The notes below the pieces were generated by a model. It had not been told where the DNA came from, did not search any database, and worked only from the letters and a program-made list of their open reading frames with translations. From positions 27,500-91,499 of the forward strand of contig NZ_OBEN01000006.1 of the NCBI RefSeq assembly GCF_900215655.1: 64,000 bases of DNA. The letters are read 5' to 3'. Shown piece by piece: positions 27,670 to 37,085 of the stretch (the stretch's first letter is position 1; each line of letters opens with the position of its first letter). The position numbers and the translations under genes are program-made. This DNA is from Hydrogenobacter hydrogenophilus. GTDB taxonomy: Bacteria; Aquificota; Aquificia; Aquificales; Aquificaceae.

Positions 27670-28868
27670 TAGAATAACCTCCCTTGAGTATCTCTCATGT
27701 CATCTTTTAATTTTTCTTTCCCAATTAAAAATCCGTCAAGTAGTTTTTTCTCTTTGCTGTCGTTGGGAAGCGTTTCTGATATGGCTTGAGCTACCCTATA
27801 AAAAGATTCCTTTAGACCAAACCCGGTTTCTTTTAAAACTCTTTTCATCTCATCTTTTTTCCCTTCCTTCCACAAAAGTAAAACTTTATGAAGTACATCT
27901 ATCATATCCTCCGCATCTTTGAGCTCTTCAAGCTTTCTTTCGTGAGGTCCAAGAATTGTTATGAGCTCCTTTTCCTTTCTGATAAATCCTTTACCCCACT
28001 CTTTTTCAAGATTTACACCCGCTGATTGGGCAAGCTTTCTTGCATCATCGAATTGGACTTTTTCCTCTCCATAAGTCCAACGCCAAAGAATGTAGAACCT
28101 TGTAAGAGAAGACAGCTCTCCTGCTATGCTACCATCGTGGAGAATCTGCTTTAGGGCATGCTCTGTAACAAGCTCTCTCACATATTCAAGAAGTTCGCTT
28201 GTGGTGATCTCTCTTCCTTCGTAGTCCATAATTTTTTTGTATCTTCCAAATATCTCAATGGAAGCACCAATAGCAGATATAAAGTAGTCTGCACCTGCGA
28301 TGCCTTCTTTCCAGAGATTCTCAAGTTTTTCTGTGATGTGGTTCTTTATTTCCTCTTTTACTTCGTTTAGCCATCCTATCTCTTCTCTTTCCATTTTCCT
28401 GCAGACAAAGTAGATGGAAGAGGAAAGCGCAGCGGACTCTTTAGCCCTTAATCTTGACTTCATCTCTGTATCTATGGGCCAAGATGCTGTGATAACTAAT
28501 CCAGACTCAAGCAGTGAGTTAATCATGGTTTCCCAACCTGTAGTGGATTTGTGAGTATAGACTATAATAGCTATACCGTTGGGTTTTAAAACTCTGCGTA
28601 TCTCCTTAAAGGCTTTCTTGAGCATGGATTCAAAAAACTCTTTTGCTTTCTGCGAATCACCGTGTCTGACAGGGTTTGAAACAATTTCTTTAGTTTTTGG
28701 AACAAGTGGCGTTATAAAAAGTTCTGGATATAAATCTCCTATACTTCTCTTGAGCCATACATAAAAGAAATCAGAAAGTTCGGCGTAGTTTATATTGTCG
28801 TAATAGGGCGGATCTGTAAAAACTGCATCAAAGTAGTTATCTGGATAAGGTACTTGTAGCGCTGAGTT
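27669..28868 (-). pseudogene. DUF1156-family DNA adenine methylase, C-terminal part only
   Basis: The frame contains VPYPDNYFDAVFTDPPYYDN, the catalytic DPPY motif of N6-adenine/N4-cytosine methylases. YTHKSTTGWETMI and ITASWPIDTEMKSRLR, blocks typical of the DUF1156 proteins, follow, then a long helical C-terminus. The N-terminal half (DUF1156 domain and SAM-binding FxGxG) is absent: upstream of about 28865 the sequence becomes a helicase gene. There is no start codon of its own before 28625, which lies after the DPPY motif. The 3' end is intact and coupled to the DUF499 gene. Confidence 0.85.
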
Positions 28869-29581
28869 TTTTCAACTTTATCTCCATATTTGTATGCAGA
28901 CATCTTGTGGGCTTCATCAACTATAGTTAGGTCCCAGTGCACTGAGCTTAAACTCCGCAAAATATCATCCTGCTTGGCAAAATCTATAGAAGTGATAACC
29001 TGGTTATTTTTTTCCCAAGGATTTTCTCCATAATGAGCGTTAAAAGTGTTTCTATCAAGGACTACAAATGTTTCGTTAAACTTCTCCTTTAATTCCCTTC
29101 TCCATTGGTCTTTTAGATGCCCTGGTACAACTATGAGCACCCTTCTAACCAACCCTCTTAGCTTTAACTCCTTTATTATCAGCCCTGCCATAATGGTTTT
29201 TCCAGCACCAGGATCGTCCGCTATAAGAAACCTAATGTGAGGTTGCTTTAGAATATAGCCATACACTGCCTCTATTTGAAAGGGAAGAGGGTCTATCTTT
29301 GAGACATTCACCGCAAGTAAGGGATCAAACAAAGATGCGTATCTAAAACGCATTGCTTCAATCACAAGAAACACTTCTTGTGGGTCTGCAGAAAGGTCTA
29401 TATCCGTGTTAATGACCTCTAAACCGCTAAGCTCTTCTATTTTAAACAGATGGTCTGTGCTTTTTTCCGTGTGAATGGTTCTAACTAACAACCGAATATG
29501 ATCGCCTCTTTTCTCCACCTTTTCAACCTTAACAGGTTCAGGCCAAAAATCTCCTTTTATTATGTAGCCTTCTTTAATCAC
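28790..29581 (-). pseudogene. SNF2/DEAD-like helicase, N-terminal fragment fused by deletion to the methylase
   Basis: The gene starts at a GTG (29581) with GAGGAG 6 nt upstream. It shows DPGAGKTIMAGLIIKELK (Walker A region), IVVPGHLKDQWRREL (motif Ia) and TIVDEAHKMSAYKYGDKVEK (DEAH motif II). After about residue 245 the helicase sequence ends and the DNA becomes the middle of the methylase gene in another frame, giving a 15-18 residue junk tail to 28790. All later helicase motifs are missing, so it cannot be active. Helicases of this sort occur with DUF1156 and DUF499 proteins in defence islands. Confidence 0.85.
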
Positions 29582-29788
29582 ACCGCGGTCTCCTCTTTTT
29601 ACTATACTGTGCTGTCCAATTTAATTATTATAGAGTACACGCTCAGTAAAGAAATTAGGGAAGAGTAAAAGCTAAAGCTGTACCCTCTTTTGAGTACTCT
29701 TTAGGTGTGTTCTCCTGACCTATAAATCTTTTTGCTTCCAATAACGACCTTAACAGAACCAGGATTTAAATAATCAAGAAATTGATAA
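29582..29788. other. Intergenic stretch between groEL and the defence remnant
   Basis: 207 bp, no gene called. On the minus strand a frame ending at a TAA (29655-29657) reads SLLEAKRFIGQE...GTALAFTLP for about 37 codons after a stop. It may be the tail of a lost gene. A TATAAT-like hexamer lies nearer the helicase start. Confidence 0.4.
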
Positions 29789-29807
29789 CTCCCCCCAGAA
29801 GGGGGAG
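29789..29807 (-). terminator. Hairpin after groEL, probable terminator
   Basis: CTCCCCC (29789-29795) and GGGGGAG (29801-29807) form a 7-bp GC-rich stem with a 5-nt loop, 9 nt past the groEL stop. The following minus-strand sequence is moderately T-rich (GTTATCAATTTCTTG), a weak but plausible intrinsic terminator. Confidence 0.6.
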
Positions 29808-29815
29808 AGGAAGCA

Positions 29816-31453
29816 TTAGTCAAGCTCTGGCATTTCAGGTGTTGGTGCTTTTTCCTTCTTCTCCTCGGGTATTTCTGCCACCAAGGCTTCTGCTGTCAGC
29901 ATGGTGCCTGCAACGGACGCTGCGTTTTGTATGGCTACCCTTACCACCTTGGTGGGGTCTATGATACCAGCTTCAACCATATCTTTGTACTCTCCAGATG
30001 CTGCGTCAAATCCCCAGTTTTTACCTTTTTCTTTTCCAAGCTGGAGAACCTTTTCAAGCACCACATAACCTTCAAATCCTGCATTGGTAGCTATTTGTCT
30101 AACAGGTGTTCTGCAAGCTTTCTTTATTATGTCTATACCCAACTGTTGGTCTGGATTATCTACCTTAAGATTATCCAAGGCTTCGGAAGCTCTTACTAAC
30201 GCTACACCACCGCCGGGAACTATGCCTTCCTCAACAGCTGCTTTTGTAGCGTGTACAGCGTCCTCAACCCTTGCTTTCTTTTCTTTAAGCTCAGCTTCTG
30301 TAGCGGCGCCCACTCTTATTATAGCAACTCCACCAGAGAGCTTTGCGAGTCTTTCTTGAAGCTTTTCTCTATCGTAATCTGATGTAGTTTCAAGTATCTG
30401 TTTCTTGATCTGTTCTATCCTTGCCTGTATGGCTTCCTTAGAACCTTTACCACCCACTATGGTGGTGTTATCCTTGTCCACTATCACCTTATCCGCTCTT
30501 CCGAGCATATCAAGGGTCACGCTTTCAAGTTTTATACCAAGCTCTTCAGTTATAGCGGTACCACCTGTAAGAATGGCTATATCTTGCAGATAATCCTTCC
30601 TTCTTTGGCCAAAACCAGGAGCCTTCACAGCGCAAGCTCTTATAACACCCTTTATATGGTTTACCACTAATGTTGCCAGAGCTTCAGCTTCAACGTCTTC
30701 CGCTATGACGAGTAGAGGTTTGCCTGCCCTTACTACTTGTTCAAGTATGGGGAGTAGGTCTTTTACATTGGATATCTTCTTTTCGTATATGAGTATGTAG
30801 GGTTCTTCAAGTACAGCTTCCATTTTGTCAGGATTTGTTATAAAGTAAGGTGATAGGTATCCCCTATCAAACTGCATACCTTGAACTGTTTCAAGGGTCG
30901 TTTCTGCAGACTTGGATTCTTCAACGGTTATAACTCCGTCCTTTCCTACAGCTTCCATGGCATCTGCTATGATCTTGCCTATGTTTGTATCGTTATTGGC
31001 AGATATGGTTGCTACTTGCTCTATCTCTTTCCTGCCAGATACGGGAATAGAGAGCTTCTTTATCTCGTCTACGACCACTTGAACCGCTTTGTCTATTCCC
31101 CTTTTGAGGTCCATGGGATTTGCGCCTGATGCTATTGCTTTTAGTCCTTCGTTGAATATGGCTTGAGCAAGGACAGTTGCGGTGGTAGTTCCATCACCAG
31201 CCACATCAGAAGTCTTAGAAGCAACTTCTTTTACCAACTGAGCACCCATGTTTTCATAGGGATCCTTTAGCTCTATCTCTTTAGCTACTGTAACACCGTC
31301 TTTGGTGACAACGGGAGTACCCCACTTTTTCTCTATGATCACCTCTCTACCCCTTGGACCCAGGGTGACCTTAACCGCGTTAGCAAGCTTATCAACGCCA
31401 GATTTGAGCCTTGCTCTTGCTTCTTCTCCATAAATAACCTTCTTTGCTGCCAT
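29816..31453 (-). CDS. groL: Chaperonin GroEL (60 kDa)
   Basis: Cage-forming chaperonin that folds proteins with ATP and Gro[12 protein letters not shown] and [13 protein letters not shown] near the N-terminus are the ATP-binding blocks, [15 protein letters not shown] is the signature of the family. 545 aa. The C-terminal tail ends in acidic residues (PTPEMPELD) rather than a GGM repeat. It follows groES by 26 nt with its own GGAGGT site, and is the last gene before a hairpin. Confidence 0.98.
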   Translation of the reverse strand: MAAKKVIYGEEARARLKSGVDKLANAVKVTLGPRGREVIIEKKWGTPVVTKDGVTVAKEIELKDPYENMGAQLVKEVASKTSDVAGDGTTTATVLAQAIFNEGLKAIASGANPMDLKRGIDKAVQVVVDEIKKLSIPVSGRKEIEQVATISANNDTNIGKIIADAMEAVGKDGVITVEESKSAETTLETVQGMQFDRGYLSPYFITNPDKMEAVLEEPYILIYEKKISNVKDLLPILEQVVRAGKPLLVIAEDVEAEALATLVVNHIKGVIRACAVKAPGFGQRRKDYLQDIAILTGGTAITEELGIKLESVTLDMLGRADKVIVDKDNTTIVGGKGSKEAIQARIEQIKKQILETTSDYDREKLQERLAKLSGGVAIIRVGAATEAELKEKKARVEDAVHATKAAVEEGIVPGGGVALVRASEALDNLKVDNPDQQLGIDIIKKACRTPVRQIATNAGFEGYVVLEKVLQLGKEKGKNWGFDAASGEYKDMVEAGIIDPTKVVRVAIQNAASVAGTMLTAEALVAEIPEEKKEKAPTPEMPELD

Positions 31454-31479
31454 CTTTCCACCTCCTTTTAAAAGTTTTT

Positions 31480-31773
31480 TTACTCAATTATCGCAAGAAT
31501 TTCATCTTCAGACATTATTAGGTACTTTTCTCCATCAAGTTCCACTTCTGTACCAGCGTACTTGTTGAAGATCACCTTATCCCCCTTCTTCACCTTGGGA
31601 GAGACCACCTGTCCGTTGCTTAAAAGCTTACCATCACCTACAGCAATAACCTCACCTATCTGAGGCTTTTCTTTTGCGGTATCTGGTATGATAATGCCCG
31701 AAGGTGTCTTCTGCTCTTGTTCTTCCATTCTTTTGACAACTATCTTATCGTACAGTGGTCTCAGTTTAGCCAT
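31480..31773 (-). CDS. groS: Co-chaperonin GroES (10 kDa)
   Basis: Lid of the GroEL cage. 97 aa, with [15 protein letters not shown] at the start, the mobile loop [18 protein letters not shown] and [19 protein letters not shown], all typical. AAGGAGGT lies about 8 nt before the ATG. The promoter is an exact sigma-70 consensus; no CIRCE inverted repeat is visible in the leader. Confidence 0.97.
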   Translation of the reverse strand: MAKLRPLYDKIVVKRMEEQEQKTPSGIIIPDTAKEKPQIGEVIAVGDGKLLSNGQVVSPKVKKGDKVIFNKYAGTEVELDGEKYLIMSEDEILAIIE

Positions 31774-31805
31774 GTCCTTACCTCCTTAATGTTTTTTCTT
31801 AAAAT

Positions 31806-31834
31806 ATTATATTAACACTATCTTCTTTTGTCAA
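31806..31834 (-). promoter_or_regulatory. Consensus sigma-70 promoter of groES-groEL
   Basis: On the minus strand, TTGACA (31829-31834), exactly 17 bp, then TATAAT (31806-31811). It is the only perfect consensus promoter noticed in the window. It lies 32-61 bp upstream of the groES ATG, leaving a leader with a strong ribosome binding site. Confidence 0.85.
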
Positions 31835-31898
31835 GGGGTATAGACAAAATTTTTTAGTGTGATCTGCTAAACTTTATTGACTTTCTTAATATTAGAGT

Positions 31899-32111
31899 TT
31901 AAGAGAGCCTTTTTAGGTCCTTGTAAGTGTTCCAAAAACCCGAGATGATACCTACAAAGAAGAAAAAAAGAAGACCTAAAGGGAAGCTCTTGATTTTAAA
32001 AACTCCCTCCATAAGCCATTTATCAAAAGCGTATCCTACCGCAAGCCCTGCCAATATGCCACCGAGGATGTTAAAGCCTGCTGTTAAAGCTAAAAAATCT
32101 TTACCTTTCAT
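31899..32111 (-). CDS. AtpZ/AtpI-family small membrane protein
   Basis: 70 aa with two membrane hairpin helices: NILGGILAGLAVGYAFDKW and LGLLFFFFVGIISGFWN. The Gly-rich first helix ending in DKW and the second ending in NTYKDLKR match the AtpZ/AtpI group associated with F-type ATP synthases (c-ring assembly or Mg/Ca transport). No other ATP synthase gene is here. The start overlaps the upstream hypothetical gene by 4 nt. Confidence 0.75.
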   Translation of the reverse strand: MKGKDFLALTAGFNILGGILAGLAVGYAFDKWLMEGVFKIKSFPLGLLFFFFVGIISGFWNTYKDLKRLS

Positions 32112-32560
32112 ATGCCAAAAAGCCTTTTGATGCGTTTTATAAAGCCAGAACGCCTTCTTATCTCATAACCAAGTTTCTCCACCATATCTCCTATTTTGCC
32201 AGTTATGAGGGAGATAGTTTCTTTGTCCTTTACCCTTGGGTCGTAAAGAAACTCCTTTAGCAGTTGGTTGGTGCTTTCTAAAGCTTTTACCGCTCTTTCT
32301 AATTGTTTTTCCTGCTGAAGGTCTATACCATTGACTGCGTTTTCAAGAGCTCTTCCTAAGGCTTCAACGGCGCTGTTTAGACTTTTGCTACCCATATCGT
32401 AATCACCACTAAACTGGCTTAAGATCTGTAGTAGTTTGGACTTGAGCATAAACACATACTGAGAGAGCTCTGTGTTAAAGGGTTCCTTCTTGTCTATATC
32501 CTTAAAAAAATCCTCTACGATCATTGTTATACTGTCTTCTATGCTGTACACTTTATCCAT
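32108..32560 (-). CDS. Hypothetical helical protein, 150 aa
   Basis: Not recognised. It is almost entirely predicted helix with heptad-like spacing (LNSAVEALGRALENAVNGI, QLERAVKALESTNQLL) and a basic C-terminus (RRRSGFIKRIKRLFG) that could bind membrane or nucleic acid. No signal peptide. It is in a tight operon with a lipoprotein upstream (3 nt gap) and the AtpZ-like gene downstream (overlap), so a membrane-related role is possible. Confidence 0.5.
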   Translation of the reverse strand: MDKVYSIEDSITMIVEDFFKDIDKKEPFNTELSQYVFMLKSKLLQILSQFSGDYDMGSKSLNSAVEALGRALENAVNGIDLQQEKQLERAVKALESTNQLLKEFLYDPRVKDKETISLITGKIGDMVEKLGYEIRRRSGFIKRIKRLFGI

Positions 32561-32563
32561 ACT

Positions 32564-33124
32564 TTACCTCCTAAAATCTATTTGGTCTACACTTAGGTTA
32601 AAGCTAATATCTCCTACGCTTATCTTGACATTTCTGTAATAGCCTTGTTTGTTTCTCTCAGGATAATCAAGGACTACGAGCCTATCTCTCTTTTTGTCAA
32701 TAAGCTCTACTCTTTTTAGCTGTCCGTTGCTAAAAATGTACTTTCTTTTGTATAAGCCATCATCTCTCTCAAAAGCCAAAGAACCCAAAGAACAAGACGC
32801 TTTTTCCTCTCCTGTCAAAACTGTGCCAAATATGAGAGCGTCAGGAGTTAAAGGAAGGTCAATGCATGTTGCTCCCACACAAAGGTTGGTATCTTTAAAA
32901 AGCACAGTTCCCGTCTGGGGACTTCTGAGGGTGTATCCGTTTTGGGCTTTTTCAATATAGATGGGCACTTTCAGAATACCGTATCTTAGGGATACAAAAG
33001 CGTTGTAGCTCTTTGGTGCAGAATCTTCCGAATATACCTGCCTTACTTCTTTTTCACCGGGACATACAAGGGGTGCGCACGCATATGCTAAACACAAAAC
33101 ACATAAAAAGAGTGCTTTCTTCAT
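32564..33124 (-). CDS. Putative lipoprotein, 186 aa
   Basis: The N-terminal signal ends with a lipobox-like LAYAC-AP, so the protein is likely lipid-anchored outside the inner membrane. The rest is beta-rich with repeated short strands (LRYGILKVPIYIEK, YKRKYIFSNGQLKRVEL) similar in outline to LolB/DUF4292-type half barrels. Two cysteines (NLCVGATCIDLP) may pair. Function unknown. The start overlaps the hisD stop by 4 nt. Confidence 0.6.
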   Translation of the reverse strand: MKKALFLCVLCLAYACAPLVCPGEKEVRQVYSEDSAPKSYNAFVSLRYGILKVPIYIEKAQNGYTLRSPQTGTVLFKDTNLCVGATCIDLPLTPDALIFGTVLTGEEKASCSLGSLAFERDDGLYKRKYIFSNGQLKRVELIDKKRDRLVVLDYPERNKQGYYRNVKISVGDISFNLSVDQIDFRR

Positions 33125-34401
33125 GTTTCTCTCCTTATCCTCACAGACATATAGTGAGCAAATAGCCCTTCCGCTTTTGCTATGCTTTCGGTAGGTTCTG
33201 CAAGTCTATCAAAACCTTCTTTAGAAACATAAAGAACGGAGCTTCTTTTGACAAAGTCATAAACACCCAAAGGTGAGAAAAACTTGGCTGTCCCACCTGT
33301 AGGTAAGGTATGGTTAGGACCAAGAATGTAATCCCCTAAAGCTTCTGTGCTGTATCTTCCTAAAAATATGGCTCCTGCATGCTTTATATAGGGAAGGATA
33401 GAGAAGGGGTCTTCAGTGAGCAGTTCAAGATGTTCTGGTGCTATGTGGTTAGCCACTTCACAGGCTTTGTAGAGGTCTTCCACAAGGAATATGGTTCCAA
33501 AGCGCTCTATGGATCTTTTGGCGATTTCCTTCCTTGGGAAGTCTTCTATGAGTTTCTCAAGTTCTTCTTTTACTCTAATGGCATGTTTTTCATCAGTTGT
33601 GATGAGAAAAGCTCCGGCAAGTTCATCGTGTTCTGCCTGAGAGAGAAGATCAGCAGCCACCCAAGATGGTTCGCAAGTGCCATCTGATATGATAAGTATC
33701 TCAGAAGGACCTGCAAACATATCTACATCCACTACACCAAAAAGAAGTTTTTTTGCAACGGATACATATATGTTGCCCGGACCCACTATTTTATCAACCT
33801 TTGGTATAGTTTGCGTTCCATAAGCAAGTCCTGCAATAGCTTGAGCACCACCTATTTGGTAAACTCTGCTTACGCCGGATATAAAGGCAGACGCAAGAGT
33901 GTATCTGTTAGGCTTAGGCGAGACCATTATAACTTCTTCAACTCCAGCAACTACCGCAGGTACTACATTCATGAGGACTGTTGAAGGATAAGATGCCTTG
34001 CCACCCGGTACATAAACCCCTACCCTTTCCAAAGGCATAACTTTCATACCAAGAAGGATGCCTTTCTCTTCCGTAAAAAAAGACTTCTCTTTTTGAAGTT
34101 CGTGAAACCTCCTTATCCTCTCGTGAGCTATCTCAAGAGCGGAACGCACATCTTCCTCTATTTCGTTGTAAGCGTTTTCTAACTCTTCATAAGGTATTTC
34201 TAAAGTATCCTCAGAAAGCTTTATCCCATCAAACTTCTCCGTATACTCTATGATGGCTTTATCACCTTCTTGCTTTACCCTTTTTATTATCTCCTTTACC
34301 ACAGGCTCGTACTCTTCCTCAAGCACCTCTCCCCTTTTTACTATGAATCTGAGCCTTTCGTTGAACCTCCACACAACACCTCTTAGGTCTTCTATCTTCA
34401 T
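33121..34401 (-). CDS. hisD: Histidinol dehydrogenase
   Basis: Last enzyme of histidine synthesis, a zinc enzyme oxidising histidinol to histidine in two NAD-dependent steps. Conserved blocks: VYVPGGKASYPSTVLMN, IVGPGNIYV, DMFAGPSEILI, and HNAxPT-like NHTLPTGGTAKF with the metal/catalytic His, together with HIAPEHLEL. 426 aa is full length. No other his gene is near. TATAAT (34410-34415) ends 8 nt before the ATG and no ribosome binding site is present, suggesting leaderless translation. Confidence 0.97.
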   Translation of the reverse strand: MKIEDLRGVVWRFNERLRFIVKRGEVLEEEYEPVVKEIIKRVKQEGDKAIIEYTEKFDGIKLSEDTLEIPYEELENAYNEIEEDVRSALEIAHERIRRFHELQKEKSFFTEEKGILLGMKVMPLERVGVYVPGGKASYPSTVLMNVVPAVVAGVEEVIMVSPKPNRYTLASAFISGVSRVYQIGGAQAIAGLAYGTQTIPKVDKIVGPGNIYVSVAKKLLFGVVDVDMFAGPSEILIISDGTCEPSWVAADLLSQAEHDELAGAFLITTDEKHAIRVKEELEKLIEDFPRKEIAKRSIERFGTIFLVEDLYKACEVANHIAPEHLELLTEDPFSILPYIKHAGAIFLGRYSTEALGDYILGPNHTLPTGGTAKFFSPLGVYDFVKRSSVLYVSKEGFDRLAEPTESIAKAEGLFAHYMSVRIRRET

Positions 34402-34409
34402 AAGGTATC

Positions 34410-34415
34410 ATTATA
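34410..34415 (-). promoter_or_regulatory. -10 element of hisD
   Basis: TATAAT on the minus strand, 8 nt before the ATG. No Shine-Dalgarno lies between. No clear -35. Confidence 0.5.
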
Positions 34416-34476
34416 AACCTTACTTAGTCCTAAACTACCTGTTGATCTGATCTTTATCATATCGCAAATTGTTTTC

Positions 34477-34491
34477 ATTTAATTATTATAT
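34477..34491 (+). promoter_or_regulatory. Possible PerR/Fur-type operator before the peroxiredoxin gene
   Basis: ATTTAATTATTATAT matches the PerR box TTATAATTATTATAA at 12 of 15 positions, 32 bp before the peroxiredoxin ATG. The region is very AT-rich, so chance is a real alternative. Confidence 0.35.
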
Positions 34492-34522
34492 TCAATACTA
34501 AAAACTTGAGGAGGTAAAAAAC

Positions 34523-35125
34523 ATGATGGTGGGACAGAGAGTTCCCAACTTTGAGCTGGAAGTTTATGACCCAAAGAGCGGAAGTTTTGGCAGAATCTCT
34601 TTGGAAGACCTATTGAAGGAGCGCAAATGGGTAGTGATCTTTTTCTATCCGGCAGACTTTACCTTTGTGTGTCCCACAGAACTTGCGGATTTGGCAGAAA
34701 AGTATGAGGAACTTCAAAAGATGGGAGTTGAGGTTATATCCGTATCAACAGATACTAAGTACGTGCATCTTGCTTGGCACAGAAGTGAAAAGCTCTTAGA
34801 AAAAGTAAAGTTTCCTATGGGTGCAGACCCTACAGGCAAAGTTTCCAAACTTTTTGGTGTTTATGATGAAAGCACGGGCCTTTCTTTGAGAGGGACTTTT
34901 ATAATAAACCCTGAAGGTGTTTTGGTAGGTTCTGAGATAAACTTTTATAACGTGGGAAGGAATGCAGAAGAGCTAATAAGAAAGATGGAAGCCAATATAT
35001 ACCTTATGAGCCATCCTGACGAAGCATGTCCTGCCAAGTGGAGGAAAGGCAAAAAAACACTAAGACCTTCTGAAAAGCTGGTAGGAAAGGTTCATGAAGC
35101 TTTGAGTCGTGAGGAATATATTTAA
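34523..35125 (+). CDS. ahpC: Peroxiredoxin (AhpC/TSA family)
   Basis: Thiol peroxidase of 200 aa. The peroxidatic Cys is in DFTFVCPTELADL (about residue 52), and EACPAKWRKG near the C-terminus carries the resolving Cys of the typical 2-Cys AhpC class. GAGGAGGT precedes ATGATG; either ATG may be used. The thioredoxin-reductase-like gene follows after 24 nt with its own GGAGGT, so the pair likely forms a peroxide-reducing system. Confidence 0.93.
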   Translation: MMVGQRVPNFELEVYDPKSGSFGRISLEDLLKERKWVVIFFYPADFTFVCPTELADLAEKYEELQKMGVEVISVSTDTKYVHLAWHRSEKLLEKVKFPMGADPTGKVSKLFGVYDESTGLSLRGTFIINPEGVLVGSEINFYNVGRNAEELIRKMEANIYLMSHPDEACPAKWRKGKKTLRPSEKLVGKVHEALSREEYI

Positions 35126-35149
35126 AAGTACTTTCTGTGGAGGTATAAG

Positions 35150-36121
35150 ATGGAGCTCACATTGGACTTTACCACTGATAAAGTTTACGATGTGGTAATA
35201 ATTGGAGCAGGACCAGCCGGTTCTTCTGCTGCCATATACACAGCAAGGGCTGGGCTTTCTACCTTGGTGCTCTACAGGGCAGAGGCGGACGGTGCTCTTG
35301 GTGTAACTCAGCAGATAGAGAACTATCCGGGCATAAGGGGACCCATATCAGGCTACGAACTTTTGAAACTTATGAGGGAACACGCAAAAGCCTTTGGTGC
35401 AGAGTTTGTAAGGGGTAAAGTGATAGCTACAGACCTTCTTGGTGAGATCAAAAAGGTATACACCATAGATGGTAGGGAATTTAAAGGAAGGGCGGTCATA
35501 ATAGCCTCAGGTGCTATGGAAAGGACTAACAAGTATAAAGGGGAAGAGGAGTTTTTGGGTAAGGGAGTATCTTACTGTGGTGTTTGTGATGCGGCTTTCT
35601 TCAAAAACAGACCTGTTGCAGTTGTAGGAGAAGATGATTACGCTTTAGAGGAGACAGAGTTCATTGCACGCTTTGCCAGCAAGATATACCTTGTGGTGCC
35701 ATCCAGCAGGATAAAGGCACCACCGGAGATGATCCAAGAGATAGAGTCTCACAAAAATATTGAGATACTTCTTCACCATAGGGTGCTGGAAATAGTAGGC
35801 AGTTCTTTGGTAGAAGGTATAAAGGTTCAGGATGTGAAGACCAAAGAAACAAAACTCCTTCAGGTGGACGGAGTGTTCATATTCCTTGGTGGGAATAAAC
35901 CTTCTGTGGACTTTCTCATGAACCAAGTAGAAATGACTGATGATCACTGTATAGTGGTTAATGAGGAGATGATGACCTCTGTTCCGGGTGTCTTTGCTGC
36001 GGGTGATGTTCTTTGCACCAACATAAAGCAGGCGGTTATTGCTGCAGCAGATGGAGTAAAGGCAGCGCTTGCGGTAGATAAGTATCTGAACAAAAAGGCA
36101 AAAATTACATCCCAGTGGTGA
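35150..36121 (+). CDS. trxB: Thioredoxin reductase (FAD, NAD(P)H)
   Basis: Flavoprotein disulfide reductase of 323 aa. VVIIGAGPAGSSAAIYTAR binds FAD, the redox pair is YCGVCDA (CxxC), and the NADPH domain motif is degenerate: AVVGEDDYALEE where GxGxxA/G is usual. The C-terminal FAD block is PGVFAAGDV. The weak NADPH motif raises the possibility of another electron donor (for example ferredoxin or NADH). It is cotranscribed with the peroxiredoxin. Confidence 0.88.
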   Translation: MELTLDFTTDKVYDVVIIGAGPAGSSAAIYTARAGLSTLVLYRAEADGALGVTQQIENYPGIRGPISGYELLKLMREHAKAFGAEFVRGKVIATDLLGEIKKVYTIDGREFKGRAVIIASGAMERTNKYKGEEEFLGKGVSYCGVCDAAFFKNRPVAVVGEDDYALEETEFIARFASKIYLVVPSSRIKAPPEMIQEIESHKNIEILLHHRVLEIVGSSLVEGIKVQDVKTKETKLLQVDGVFIFLGGNKPSVDFLMNQVEMTDDHCIVVNEEMMTSVPGVFAAGDVLCTNIKQAVIAAADGVKAALAVDKYLNKKAKITSQW

Positions 36122-36125
36122 TTTA

Positions 36126-37085
36126 ATGAAGCTGGACAAAGAGATAGTATCTATTGCCTTTGAAAGATTTAGAAATTTAAGAATCTTAGTAGTGGGTGAT
36201 GTTATCCTTGACAGATACGTGTTTGGGAAAGTAGAACGCATATCTCCAGAAGCACCCGTTCCTATAGTTGAAGTCCAAAGGGAGGAGTTCAGACTCGGAG
36301 GGGCGGGTAATGTTGCCAGTAATCTCAGCGCACTTGGTGTGAAAACCTACCTTGTGGGCATAACAGGAGAAGATTCTGGGATGAACTTAATAAAAGAGCT
36401 TTTAAGAGAAAGTAAAGTGCAGGATCTCACCGTACAAGACCCAAGCAGACCTACAACGCAAAAGGTAAGGGTAATATCCATGTCTCAACAGCTCATTAGA
36501 ATAGACAGGGAAGAGAGAAAGCCACCAGAAGGAAAGGTATTAAAAAAAATCTTAGAAAATTTGGATCTTGATGTGGATGGGATCATCTTATCAGACTACG
36601 CAAAGGGTGTGGTGTGTGAGGAGGTTGTAAAGGCAGTAAAGTCCAAAGGAAAGTTTTACTCTATAGACCCAAGGCCACAGAACGCTCACCTTTACAAAGG
36701 TGCTGACCTTATGACGCCAAACGAAAGGGAAGCAAGGCAGATGTTTAGTGCGGAAAGTCTTGAAGAGCTTGGCTGGGGTCTTAAAAAAGAACTAAGTTTG
36801 AAAACTCTCACCATAACCTTAGGTCCAAAGGGTATAGCTCTTTTTGACAAAGAATTTAATTTATATCCCGCAAGAGCAAAGCAGGTTTATGATGTAACTG
36901 GTGCAGGAGATACTGTAGTTGCAGTGCTTACCGCTTGTGCTCTTTCGGGTTTTGATTGGGATATTGCCTGTGAGCTTGCCAACGTGTGTGCTGGTATAGT
37001 AGTCAGCAAATTGGGAACCGCAAGCCCAACTTTTGAAGAAGTTATCCAGTATGTAGAGGAAGTTCTTGAAAGGAAAGAGGTTTGA
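36126..37085 (+). CDS. rfaE1: D-glycero-beta-D-manno-heptose-7-phosphate kinase domain protein
   Basis: PfkB/ribokinase-family kinase of 319 aa. RFAE-type blocks: [24 protein letters not shown] at the N-terminus (shown here only as the RISPEAPVP signature), [14 protein letters not shown], and [12 protein letters not shown] with the catalytic Asp. It makes heptose-1,7-bisphosphate for LPS core. The nucleotidyltransferase half (HldE C-terminal) is not fused. It starts 4 nt after the trxB stop and overlaps yraN by 20 nt. Confidence 0.92.
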   Translation: MKLDKEIVSIAFERFRNLRILVVGDVILDRYVFGKVERISPEAPVPIVEVQREEFRLGGAGNVASNLSALGVKTYLVGITGEDSGMNLIKELLRESKVQDLTVQDPSRPTTQKVRVISMSQQLIRIDREERKPPEGKVLKKILENLDLDVDGIILSDYAKGVVCEEVVKAVKSKGKFYSIDPRPQNAHLYKGADLMTPNEREARQMFSAESLEELGWGLKKELSLKTLTITLGPKGIALFDKEFNLYPARAKQVYDVTGAGDTVVAVLTACALSGFDWDIACELANVCAGIVVSKLGTASPTFEEVIQYVEEVLERKEV

